Shown here: positions 23,178 to 29,112 of the stretch, one piece after another
Position numbering within the stretch: the stretch's first letter is position 1
Layout of the letters: each line of letters opens with the position of its first letter
From: Anoplopoma fimbria
Lineage: Eukaryota; Chordata; Actinopteri; Perciformes; Anoplopomatidae
DNA: 64,000 nt
Direction: 5' to 3'
Assembly: GCF_027596085.1 (NCBI RefSeq)
Contig: NC_072472.1
Coordinates: forward strand, 18,415,971-18,479,970
Translations under genes and position numbers: made by a program
The notes under the pieces: model-generated
Told to the model about the DNA's origin: nothing
The model's database searches: none
Seen by the model: the letters and a program-made list of their open reading frames with translations, nothing else

Positions 23178-25179
23178 TGCAGCCAAAGAGAACGAAGCAG
23201 AGATTTTGAGATTTGTAAATTTAATTTCCAAGGTTCAATGATATCTAACAGTATTCTTCTTTTTCAGTCTTAAACTGAAATGAGTGTGATGTATGATTTA
23301 CATTTCTCCTCATTATGTAACTAGTATGCTTGGGTTTTATTCAAAACCGTCCATTGTATTTTGTTTCAATTTAATTACAAAATGAAATGAATAAAATTGC
23401 AAAAGCTGTACTAGAAAATTACTGATGCAACTCAAATAACAATTCAGCACACCACTGACCTGTGCCAAAGTTAATCCCACCCATTGTTTTAAGACACAAA
23501 TGCTCAAATGCGGTTGTTTGTTGTGCCGGCTAATAAAGAGTTTAACTTGATGCTCCTCTACTTGTTGCACATGTTTAACCGAGCGAAAAAAAACCTGAAT
23601 GGGCCGCAGGCCAAGTCCTACAAGACCATATGGCCGTGGTCTGTGGTGGCGTTTGGGCCGTTGTTTTCCTTCAGCGTCCTATTGTTTGGTGTCAAAGGAC
23701 TGGGGGAGGGTTAGGGGATTATACACGGAACACATTCTCTCTTTCAAAACACACACACACTCCCCCTTACATACAAGCACAAAAGCACATTACCAGTGTC
23801 ATTACAGATCCACCCATGATCCAGACATCTTCAAAATCCTCTTCAGGGTGCAAAACCACATACTTAGAAGAAGGAAATATCAAAATGATTAAAAAAAAAA
23901 AAAAAAAAGGCTGGCATTTAAAATAATTGTGGGTGGTTATTATAGTAACTTTTACCCTGGGTATATATTTAATAAATAAATAAATAACACAGCTCCAGGA
24001 GCATCAGAAAAACTAAAACAGTATTCTTTTTGCAATGCAATACAGCGAATAATTTCTTGAAGTTGCAACATCCAAAGGGAAATCCTGGCCAACAAGAAAG
24101 CAGCATTTTCAGATGTAAACCCTTATTGCTATGAAATAATGCGATATCAGTGAAAAAAAACAAAATCAGTAAATGTCAAATTTGTGTTTGACTGAAAACG
24201 ATTCAGTATTACTACTTACATCATAGATGTCTTTGTGCGGGCCCTCAGTGGTCCTCAGCCAGCTGCGGTTCAACTCACTCAACTCCAAAATCGGCTGCAC
24301 CTTGAGCCGGACCGACTCTCCAGACTGACGGATCATCTCCACGATCTCATCCCGGCTCTTGTTCTCCACGTTGATCCCGTTGATTTCCACGAGCCGGTCC
24401 CCTGGCACCAGGCCCAGAGCCCGGTCCTTGGTCCCGGCGCCTGGCTCGGCAAAGTGCACCACGCGCCTACACACCCCTCCATCGGGCTGCCTGTCTAGCA
24501 TGGTGGTCCTCCGAAGAGAGAAGCCAAAATCCCCAGTGTTGCGCCGCTGCAGCTCCAGCTCTCTCGGATCTGGTATTGGTGGAGCGACGAGCACGGGCAA
24601 CTGTAGGTCTACGCCCGGGAAGGTCTTCTCCACCATCTCAGGAATGTCAACCACGTAGGTTCCTTCTTGGTTGGACTGGGACCTCAAATATGTAGTCCAG
24701 CTCTCCCCAGCAGGATCTGAAGCCTCTGAAGCAATGTCTTCGTTGCTCTTCTCCGAAAAAGACACGTGCCTCTTGCCTACCACAGAATTCACCCTCGCCA
24801 ATTCCCCAAACTTAGCTGCTCTCTCCTTCACAGAGCTGCGATGATGATCCAGGTCTTTTCCCTTCACGTCTTCCCCAGAGGAACTTGCACTCATTTGCCA
24901 TACATTCTGCCCCAGGGTATGAAGCCGCTCGGCCTCCAGGTCGGTCAGGCTGAGCTCCATGCTGGTAGCTACCTTAATAGGGATAGGACTGGAGATCTCC
25001 AGCTTGCTCCTGGAGTCCCTCTTGGAGCTCCCTCGATTGAGGCTGAAGAAGCCTCTACGTATGCTCATCTCTTCCAGGCTCTTTAACTCTGCCTGGGACA
25101 TGCGCTCTTTCTTCTCCTTCTTCTCCTTCTTGCCCAGGTCCTTCTCCTTCTCCTTGTCTTTCTTAATGAGGTGAAACAT
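737..25179 (-). CDS. myo18a: Unconventional myosin XVIIIA gene (5' part; continues past left edge)
   Basis: MYO18A is a PDZ-containing, class XVIII myosin that acts as an actin-binding scaffold at the Golgi and in actomyosin bundles, and its motor has little or no ATPase activity (family knowledge). Seventeen coding exons on the minus strand were placed by reading frame plus GT/AG sites. In order they encode a KE-rich N terminus, a PDZ domain, a fish insert with GFIP repeats, an SH3-like entry region ([10 protein letters not shown]), and the motor with P-loop GKSGSGKT, switch-I-like NGNASRFS and switch-II-like DTPGFQNP. The last two depart from the usual NxNSSRFG and DIxGFE, as expected for MYO18A. 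The rest of the motor, the IQ motif and the coiled coil lie outside the window. All junctions are in frame except one, which implies a missed short exon between 7843 and 4923. Teleosts can carry two copies, and I cannot tell which this is. Confidence 0.95.
824..3164. other. MYO18A intron
   Basis: A 2.3-kb intron with poly-T, short AT runs, a GA run (3050-3072) and the TG run next to the switch-II exon. No exon with MYO18A similarity was found in it. Confidence 0.65.
3115..3142. repeat. TG dinucleotide repeat
   Basis: A pure TG run on the plus strand, hence CA in the MYO18A transcript, starting about 22 nt after the donor of the switch-II exon. Confidence 0.95.
3165..3357 (-). CDS. myo18a: MYO18A motor exon with switch-II-like motif
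   Basis: A 193-nt exon with [11 protein letters not shown], the MYO18A version of switch II, then [20 protein letters not shown] and [11 protein letters not shown]. Acceptor GTGCTGCAG, donor GTAAGG. A UG tract sits 19-53 nt before its acceptor and a CA tract shortly after its donor (transcript sense). Skipping this exon would shift the frame. Confidence 0.96.
3376..3410. repeat. CA dinucleotide repeat
   Basis: A pure CA run on the plus strand, hence UG in the MYO18A transcript, ending 19 nt before the acceptor of the switch-II exon. Confidence 0.95.
3809..3899 (-). CDS. myo18a: MYO18A motor exon ([16 protein letters not shown])
   Basis: A 91-nt exon encoding [20 protein letters not shown] and then [10 protein letters not shown], the helix before switch II. 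Acceptor CATAGCAG, donor GTTAGT. Confidence 0.93.
4753..4923 (-). CDS. myo18a: MYO18A motor exon ([20 protein letters not shown])
   Basis: A 171-nt exon encoding the conserved [20 protein letters not shown], then the surface loop [16 protein letters not shown] and [17 protein letters not shown]. Acceptor TCTCAG, donor GTACTC. Confidence 0.93.
4924..7842. other. MYO18A intron interval with one unplaced short exon
   Basis: Mostly AT-rich non-coding sequence with an AT run at 6517-6537. Phase arithmetic requires a short MYO18A exon (3k+2 nt) here, expected to encode the residues between GATK and GRKQ; I could not locate it. A minus ORF at 5307-5540 is listed separately. Confidence 0.6.
5307..5540 (-). 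other. Unrecognised ORF with signal-peptide-like start
   Basis: A 77-codon minus-strand ORF inside the MYO18A intron. The N terminus has a hydrophobic stretch ([18 protein letters not shown]) followed by CC and a third cysteine, like a small secreted protein. I see no family match, promoter or splice pattern, and it may be chance. Confidence 0.15.
7843..7988 (-). CDS. myo18a: MYO18A motor exon ([12 protein letters not shown])
   Basis: A 146-nt exon encoding [20 protein letters not shown] through [12 protein letters not shown], the motor upper-50K segment. It ends with two bases (GG) before donor GTAAGA. The next exon found (4923) needs one preceding base, so a short exon of 3k+2 nt lies between. 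Confidence 0.94.
8339..8402 (-). CDS. myo18a: MYO18A motor exon ([15 protein letters not shown])
   Basis: A 64-nt exon encoding [20 protein letters not shown] plus K, matching MYO18A. Acceptor TTTATCAG, donor GTAAAT. Confidence 0.93.
8544..8644 (-). CDS. myo18a: MYO18A motor exon ([13 protein letters not shown])
   Basis: A 101-nt exon encoding [20 protein letters not shown] and then [14 protein letters not shown], the strictly conserved LEK-R-FYYL region of myosin motors. Acceptor GCCTTTCAG, donor GTCAGG. Confidence 0.94.
8850..9112. mobile_element. Probable hAT-derived short element (remnant)
   Basis: Carries repeated TTAGTCGAC / GTTGACTAAG and TAATCGATTAG motifs near both ends and in the middle, a pattern I associate with dispersed non-autonomous hAT-like repeats of fish. 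No coding capacity, and the ends are not clean. It sits in a MYO18A intron between 8644 and 9215. Confidence 0.45.
9215..9357 (-). CDS. myo18a: MYO18A motor exon with switch-I-like motif
   Basis: A 143-nt exon encoding [18 protein letters not shown] and then [19 protein letters not shown], the switch-I region with the MYO18A-type substitution. The acceptor is a CAGCAG tandem, and the other AG is also in frame (TE versus K before KW). Confidence 0.95.
9452..9662 (-). CDS. myo18a: MYO18A motor exon with P-loop
   Basis: A 211-nt exon starting [20 protein letters not shown]. It contains the nucleotide-binding P-loop GKSGSGKTT, whereas conventional myosins read GESGAGKT. Donor GTAGGT. Confidence 0.96.
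9782..9958 (-). CDS. myo18a: MYO18A motor exon ([16 protein letters not shown])
   Basis: A 177-nt, phase 0-0 exon of 59 residues with [20 protein letters not shown] and [14 protein letters not shown], the start of the myosin motor core. The acceptor is CTCCAG at the edge of an 88-bp intron, and the donor is GTAAGG. Confidence 0.95.
10047..10153 (-). CDS. myo18a: MYO18A exon: SH3-like region ([14 protein letters not shown])
   Basis: A 107-nt exon with acceptor TTCTGCAG and donor GTATTT. It encodes [20 protein letters not shown] and ends [11 protein letters not shown], the conserved MYO18A N-terminal motor segment. The following intron is only 88 bp. Confidence 0.93.
10528..10615 (-). CDS. myo18a: MYO18A exon: entry to motor domain ([12 protein letters not shown])
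   Basis: An 88-nt exon encoding [20 protein letters not shown] and then LVHKDGFSM, matching the MYO18A stretch just before the motor, which binds as an SH3-like fold. It can join the PDZ exon directly in phase 0 (DIYD-GKTEEQ), as in the common mammalian form. Donor GTAAGT (10522-10527) follows. Confidence 0.92.
11341..11400 (-). CDS. myo18a: MYO18A small insert exon ([20 protein letters not shown])
   Basis: A 60-nt, phase 0-0 exon of 20 codons with strong acceptor CCTTTTCCAG. Its donor GTCTGA (11335-11340) is poor, which would suit an optional exon. Confidence 0.5.
11401..13544. other. MYO18A intron
   Basis: Non-coding except for the hAT-like element at 12798-13218. A minus-strand stretch near 12280-12310 has a donor-like GTACGG but no in-frame exon could be built. 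Confidence 0.55.
12798..13218. mobile_element. Non-autonomous hAT-like element with terminal inverted repeats
   Basis: The left end TAGGCCTGGGCGATA and right end TATCGCCCAGTCCTA are inverted copies with one mismatch. The interior is AT-rich with repeated ATATCG-type motifs and no transposase. Ends of the TAGGxxTGGGCGATA type are common in fish. No clear 8-bp target duplication is visible. Confidence 0.7.
13545..13616 (-). CDS. myo18a: MYO18A small insert exon ([20 protein letters not shown])
   Basis: A 72-nt, phase 0-0 exon of 24 codons between acceptor CTTTAG and donor GTAACT (13539-13544). The composition ([12 protein letters not shown]) suggests a short charged helix leading toward the motor. 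Confidence 0.6.
13767..13874 (-). CDS. myo18a: MYO18A small insert exon (Pro/Ala-rich)
   Basis: A 108-nt, phase 0-0 exon encoding about 36 residues ([20 protein letters not shown]...), ending HLASK before donor GTACAC (13761-13766). The acceptor (GTGAAG) is weak, and AAG six bases further in is an alternative. It reads straight into the next exon ([17 protein letters not shown]). Confidence 0.55.
13875..15741. other. MYO18A intron
   Basis: A 1.9-kb AT-rich intron between two insert exons. No exon, RNA gene or clear repeat seen. Confidence 0.6.
15742..16551 (-). CDS. myo18a: MYO18A insert exon with GFIP proline-rich repeats
   Basis: An 810-nt, phase 0-0 exon (270 codons) with a good acceptor (TTTGTATCCAG) and donor GTATTG at 15736-15741. 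It encodes an acidic/basic low-complexity region followed by five copies of a proline-rich unit, core NPLxPPxGFIPxxK (15766-16014). An internal ATG at 16435-16437 has an ideal Kozak context and could start a shorter isoform. The common mammalian MYO18A form has no such insert between PDZ and motor. Mouse striated muscle has a longer isoform (gamma) with extra N-terminal sequence, and whether this exon is its counterpart needs alignment. Confidence 0.75.
15766..16014 (-). repeat. Five-copy GFIP proline-rich coding repeat
   Basis: Five tandem units of 15-22 residues share the core NPL-x-PP-x-GFIP-x-x-K/R; the first reads [16 protein letters not shown]. Copy 3 carries an added SAPGSPK spacer, and copy 5 begins MDPL. 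The unit resembles PPxxF-type or SH3/EVH1 ligand sequence, but no partner can be named from sequence alone. Confidence 0.8.
18137..18146. promoter_or_regulatory. MEF2-type site CTATAAATAG (second copy)
   Basis: Identical 10-mer to the one at 18531-18540, 394 bp away, on the other side of the putative first exon. It is followed by GC-richer sequence. Confidence 0.35.
18281..18505 (-). promoter_or_regulatory. Putative internal (muscle-type) MYO18A promoter and untranslated first exon
   Basis: The stretch is GC-rich against an AT-rich intron. Read on the minus strand it follows CTATTTATAG (18531-18540), which can serve as a TATA-like or MEF2 box. It contains an E-box CAGCTG (18509-18514 lies at its edge) and ends AAAGAGAAG followed by donor GTAATG (18275-18280). 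It has no ATG. The next exon (15742-16551) carries an in-frame ATG in the context GCCATGG at 16435-16437. The start position is an estimate, about 30 bp from the box. All of this is inference; no transcript was seen. Confidence 0.4.
18531..18540. promoter_or_regulatory. MEF2-type site CTATAAATAG
   Basis: Exact match to the MEF2 consensus YTAWWWWTAR, a near-palindrome readable on both strands. It lies about 30 bp upstream of the putative internal first exon of MYO18A, so on the minus strand (CTATTTATAG) it could double as a TATA element. Confidence 0.45.
22397..22406. promoter_or_regulatory. MEF2-type site CTATAAATAG (third copy)
   Basis: Third identical 10-mer in the same MYO18A intron, about 3.9 kb upstream of the putative internal promoter. 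It could be a distal muscle enhancer site or a chance match. Confidence 0.3.
23118..23175. repeat. AT dinucleotide repeat
   Basis: About 29 units of AT in the large MYO18A intron. Confidence 0.97.
24220..25179 (-). CDS. myo18a: MYO18A first coding exon: KE-rich motif and PDZ domain
   Basis: The exon encodes 320 residues starting [14 protein letters not shown], matching the KE-rich N terminus of the alpha isoform. A PDZ domain spans about residues 206-297, with carboxylate-binding loop GDFGFSLRR and later [16 protein letters not shown]. It ends at ATCTATGAT followed by donor GTAAGT (24214-24219), in phase 0. Upstream of the ATG, GGCCACAG at 25192-25199 is a splice acceptor, so a 5' exon exists. 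The 12 nt between that acceptor and the ATG are open in frame. Confidence 0.95.
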
Positions 25180-26227
25180 GCTCCAACTTTTCTGTGGCCT
25201 TATACTAGTTTGAATTGTTCACAGCGACAATAGGACACTGTCATATAAATGATGAGAGAGATAGAGAACCTATGGTATTTACAGACCTGCAATGTCACCT
25301 GTAAGGAAAAAGGGGAGAAAATTAAGAAAATATTTGCTGAACAGTCTAATTTAGTTTTGCCTAAATATGGTACTGGCGAGCCAATAGTTGGCCAATATTG
25401 CTTAATCATGCACATCTGTAATGGCACATACAGTATTATGTCAGATGTGCAAAACAGAATTGCATGTACAGTAAATTCTTCACAGGATTTTTATTTTTAA
25501 TCCTTCTTTTAACTTCAAGTTTAATACTGTTATAGTTTTATGTTTTTATGTATAGATTAATAACAACACTCTTCCTTCATCTTATTGTTGCAACACATCC
25601 AAACATTTGAACAAATACTGCATTGCATATCATATTCTCATCTTGCAGCTTTTGCATCATTGTAATCAGCCTTTTTTTTTCAAAATAAATCAACAATAAA
25701 CAAACAATCAAAATAAATGACATCAGAAGAAAAAGTATACTGTGTCAGCTGTGTGAAAGGGAACTGGCAACACTTATTGATGACAGTGTCAACACAAGAT
25801 ACCACCTACAAACATTAATATAGTCTAGATTTAGGATTTATTCTGTCAGTCCTCTACACTGGCAAAGTTGCCCTACATACAGACGCTGTTTTGAGGAGCC
25901 TGGACCTCATCTGTCTTGCTTTCAAATGTTCAGCATCACCCATAAAAGTGATGCAGGACATCTGAACATGTGTACACGAGGCTATCTCCATCGCACCTGA
26001 ATGCATCTCACGCACATAAACAGTAGCCTGGGTCAACCAACAAACCCACAAACAGTCAATTCGCACTTAATCCACACTTAATCACGTCTCCTGAGGTCAG
26101 AGAGGCTATGAAATAAAAAAAAATAGCCTCCAATCACTTTTACAGCACTTCTGTGAATATTGTCATGGGGACTTTTCATATGAAAAGATAAAACATTCTT
26201 GATGTATTAGCTTATAACTGAACTTAC

Positions 26228-26335
26228 TGTACGCATGCTGTGGCTAGGCTGTCGCTGCGGCTGGTCCAGCTCGGCCGTAATGCTCTCCCTTTAAGCTGCT
26301 TTGCCCTCATTCTCTAGCACCGGTGGCCTTAGGGA
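26228..26335 (-). other. Candidate MYO18A 5' leader exon
   Basis: On the minus strand this GC-rich stretch ends in ACA followed by donor GTAAGT (26222-26227), and it lies about 1 kb upstream of the acceptor at 25192. Its right limit is a guess. An ATG at 26234-26236 with A at -3 would read in frame through the junction (MRTKSWS) into the known MFHL start, so it could add seven residues. A second donor-like GTAGGT at 26417-26422 is an alternative leader end. Confidence 0.35.
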
Positions 26336-27076
26336 ACACTTTCAGTAGAAAATGTCAAAATGTCATTAAACACAAAAATAACACAGTTTTGAGTTAACGA
26401 GCATATATGACATTGAACCTACCTGCAATTGCCCGCGGTGTTGTCTTGATTGAAGTTTTCAGCATGTTTCTACTTGGTATTGACAGTAGGTGAGAGAAAT
26501 GTAGCTTGTGATGCCTTCACATGCTCACCGTAAGCTCCGACTTTACCATACCGTAGAGTATGTTTTTAACGAGGACACAACCCTCGACTGTAGACACTCC
26601 TACTCTCATGTTTGCGTTTTGTTTTTGTTTTTAACGGGCAGTAAGTCCTCATGTATAGAATAGTCTCTACATATTTAAATGTAAAAAAAAAAATGAATGG
26701 AACTTAAATTATGTGCATAGAACACAACAACACCGCATAAATGAATGATTATCCAAGGCATACTTTCAACACGTTTTACTTACGCTGCTTTCATGCTGTT
26801 CATTGATATGCGTTACAAGTGTTACACGTGTGCCAAATCCTGGTCAAATTTAGCCCTCTATCATTTTGTTTGGGTCGTCAATATTTCACCTGCTCTAAAA
26901 GTTTAGTAATTCTAATAGCACTTAAAGGCAGCACAAGTGTAAACCGGACAGCAGTGACCCCTCCTGGTCTTTTTAATTACTGGAACAGTAAATGTGCAGG
27001 TATACAGTTGGAGGCACAGGTAAATAGGTAAATACTCTTCACTTGTTGTCACTTGTCAGAGACAACATTTGATCAT

Positions 27077-27221
27077 TTATATTATATTATATTACATTAC
27101 ATTACATTACATTACATCATATTACATTACATTACATTACATTACATTACATTACATTACATTACATTATATTATATTATATTATATTATATTATATTAT
27201 ATTATATTATATTATATTATC
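27077..27221. repeat. ATTAY pentanucleotide microsatellite
   Basis: Tandem ATTAC and ATTAT units in blocks (TTATA, then a long ATTAC block with one ATCAT interruption, then a long ATTAT block) over about 145 bp. The block structure suggests a single C/T change spread within the array. Confidence 0.95.
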
Positions 27222-27278
27222 ATAAAGGATAGCATTTTTCAGATGTATCTGCTTATGTTTTTATATATTTTTCTCCTT

Positions 27279-27284
27279 TTTATT
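27279..27284 (-). terminator. Possible connexin poly(A) signal AATAAA
   Basis: AATAAA on the minus strand about 710 nt after the connexin stop. The resulting 3'UTR would cross the ATTAY repeat. Placement is by motif only. Confidence 0.3.
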
Positions 27285-27993
27285 CCCTTGGTAAAGTGTC
27301 TTTGAGTTTTTTGAAAAGCACTTATTAAATAAAATGTATTATAAAATGTATTATTATTATAATTTAGTCAAGGAAAATCAAGCCTTTTGTCACACTCTAT
27401 GGCACAGGTAACCTACTGTACCGGTAACACTCCATTAACTTTGCTGACGTTGTAATTTACGATCAATATAGACTTCTAAACCAGATCAGAGCCCTTGAGC
27501 ATTGCTGCTTAACAGGCCCATTTTAGTATGTAGTTTCTGATGTTTACACTTGTCATATGTCTTTTTACAAAGGATCCTTTGTGGACCCTTGTTTTTTCAA
27601 CAAGGGTAGTGTAAGTGTGGGAGTAGCTGGAGATATGAAAAATTTACAGAAAATACCTTAATTTGACTGTATTTACAGAAACATTGTCATAAAAATCTGC
27701 ACTACATTAATATCAGTGCTTCCCTCTACAGTACCCCTAAACCCAGGATAATAATCACCTTGCAACATTTCCAAATCATTCCAAAATTCCAGATTATTCA
27801 TGTAAAATTATCTTGCCCTGGAGAGATTTTCTGTGGCCAGAAAACAAACAAACAACTGACTCAGTCACAGTTTCTCCGTGAAATTGTCTGAACCGTTTGG
27901 ATAATCACTAACTTCATAACTTACTTAAACTGATTCATCCTGAAGAGATTTCAAATCACACAAACACAAAAGAAAAATATGGTTTGAAATCAT

Positions 27994-29112
27994 TTACAAC
28001 CATGACTTTTTCCCTCTTCCTGTTTTGGCCACACTGTGCAGTCTAGTCTTGTTGCGTTCCTTGTCGTCTGGATTTCTCTTTGAGGTGCACTCAAGTGTGG
28101 AGTCCGTCTCAAAGGAGATGGCCGCGCCTTGGTTTGGGACACCGCTGCTCTTGTCCCCTGACACGGAAGAGGTGGTCTGAAGGAGGACCCTGCCATGGAG
28201 CGAGTGTTTGAGCTCAAGCAACAGTGGGTTGTTGTCGGGATACAAATCCACCTGCCTCCCAGGGTTTCTACCTGACTCACAGCATGTACAGCATGCAGAG
28301 AACAATACTCTGAAAATATAAATCCAGCCTAGATAGTGCAGCTCCACAATGTTCAAGATGAAGCAGCCTAGGCTGACACTGAACATGAAGTTGAGAAAGA
28401 TGGTCTTCTCTGTTGCTCGGGACACAAAGCAGTCGGTCCTGTTTGGACAGGGGTAGGTTTCACAGCGGAAAAGGTGTGGGACTTCAAATCCAAAGAGGTA
28501 GTACTGTCCAATGAGGAAGATTATCTCCATGATGGAGCGCAGCAAAACATGGACGATGTAGATGAGTAGCACTTGGTTGGAGAGCTGGGTTGGGTCCTTC
28601 CCGACATCTCCTGCATCCTCCTCCAGCTGGCTCTTCTCCTCACACTCAACTTCCCTCGAGCTCCAGTCCTCGTTGTTAAAGCTTGAGTTATAAGGACCGC
28701 CGGCCTCCAGTGTCGTCTCTTGATCTCCTCCCATGTGGTTGTCCATTTCAAGTGAAGGTGAGGACCTGGGCACCACCTCAACCTTCTTATCCTCTAATTT
28801 TTCGTTCTTGGTGATTTTTTGCAAGACGTAGACGATGTAGAAGATGGAGGGTGTGGAGACGAGAACAATCTGAAAGACCCAAAAGCGCAAGTGGGAGACG
28901 GGGGCAAAAGTGTCATAGCAGACGTTGTTGCATCCGGGCTGCAGGGTGTTGCAGGTAAACTTGGACTGCTCGTCGCTGTAGACCGCATCCCCCACCAGGG
29001 CCACGAGCAGGATGCGGAAGATGAGCAGCATTGTCAGCCATATCTTGCCGATGAATGTGGAGTGGTTCTGGACTTCTGTTAGGAAGCGGCCAAGAATGGA
29101 CCAGTCTCCCAT
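27994..29112 (-). CDS. Connexin (gap junction protein), about 372 aa, single coding exon
   Basis: Connexins form hexameric channels that pair between neighbouring cells and pass ions and small molecules. The protein starts MGDWSILGRFLTEVQNHSTF. Four membrane spans lie at about residues 21-42, 76-97, 181-203 and 236-262. Extracellular loop 1 has C54-x6-C61-x3-C65 (CNTLQPGCNNVC). Loop 2 has C217-x4-C222-x5-C228 (CETYPCPNRTDC), followed by FVSRATEKT. Both cysteine patterns are fully canonical. The cytoplasmic loop is long (about residues 98-180) and acidic, as in Cx45-like or Cx36-like members, and the tail has a CCTCC cluster at 274-278. I chose the MGDW start because acceptor TTCTCCACAG lies only three bases upstream of its ATG; a longer ATG five codons earlier is thus intronic. 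A 5' untranslated exon is expected, as in most connexin genes. The exact subtype (gamma- or delta-like) is uncertain. Confidence 0.95.
   Translation of the reverse strand: MGDWSILGRFLTEVQNHSTFIGKIWLTMLLIFRILLVALVGDAVYSDEQSKFTCNTLQPGCNNVCYDTFAPVSHLRFWVFQIVLVSTPSIFYIVYVLQKITKNEKLEDKKVEVVPRSSPSLEMDNHMGGDQETTLEAGGPYNSSFNNEDWSSREVECEEKSQLEEDAGDVGKDPTQLSNQVLLIYIVHVLLRSIMEIIFLIGQYYLFGFEVPHLFRCETYPCPNRTDCFVSRATEKTIFLNFMFSVSLGCFILNIVELHYLGWIYIFRVLFSACCTCCESGRNPGRQVDLYPDNNPLLLELKHSLHGRVLLQTTSSVSGDKSSGVPNQGAAISFETDSTLECTSKRNPDDKERNKTRLHSVAKTGRGKKSWL

Larger units (their letters stand above)
16552..24219. other. Large MYO18A intron with putative regulatory regions
   Basis: A 7.7-kb intron between the PDZ exon and the GFIP-repeat exon. 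It holds the putative internal promoter (18.28-18.54 kb), three identical MEF2-type boxes, an AT repeat (23118-23175) and poly-A at 23889-23907. The stretch 20.4-20.65 kb is GC-richer than its surroundings, but I could not assign it a role. Confidence 0.6.
25192..27993. other. MYO18A 5' leader region and spacer to connexin gene
   Basis: Holds the candidate leader exon (26228-26335) of MYO18A and presumably its main promoter. It also holds the ATTAY repeat and a possible connexin poly(A) signal near 27279. No protein-coding gene is recognised between the two minus-strand genes. Confidence 0.55.

Noticed and set aside
27069..27305. 78-codon ORF of I, L, Y, H residues
   Set aside because: Translation of the ATTAY microsatellite.
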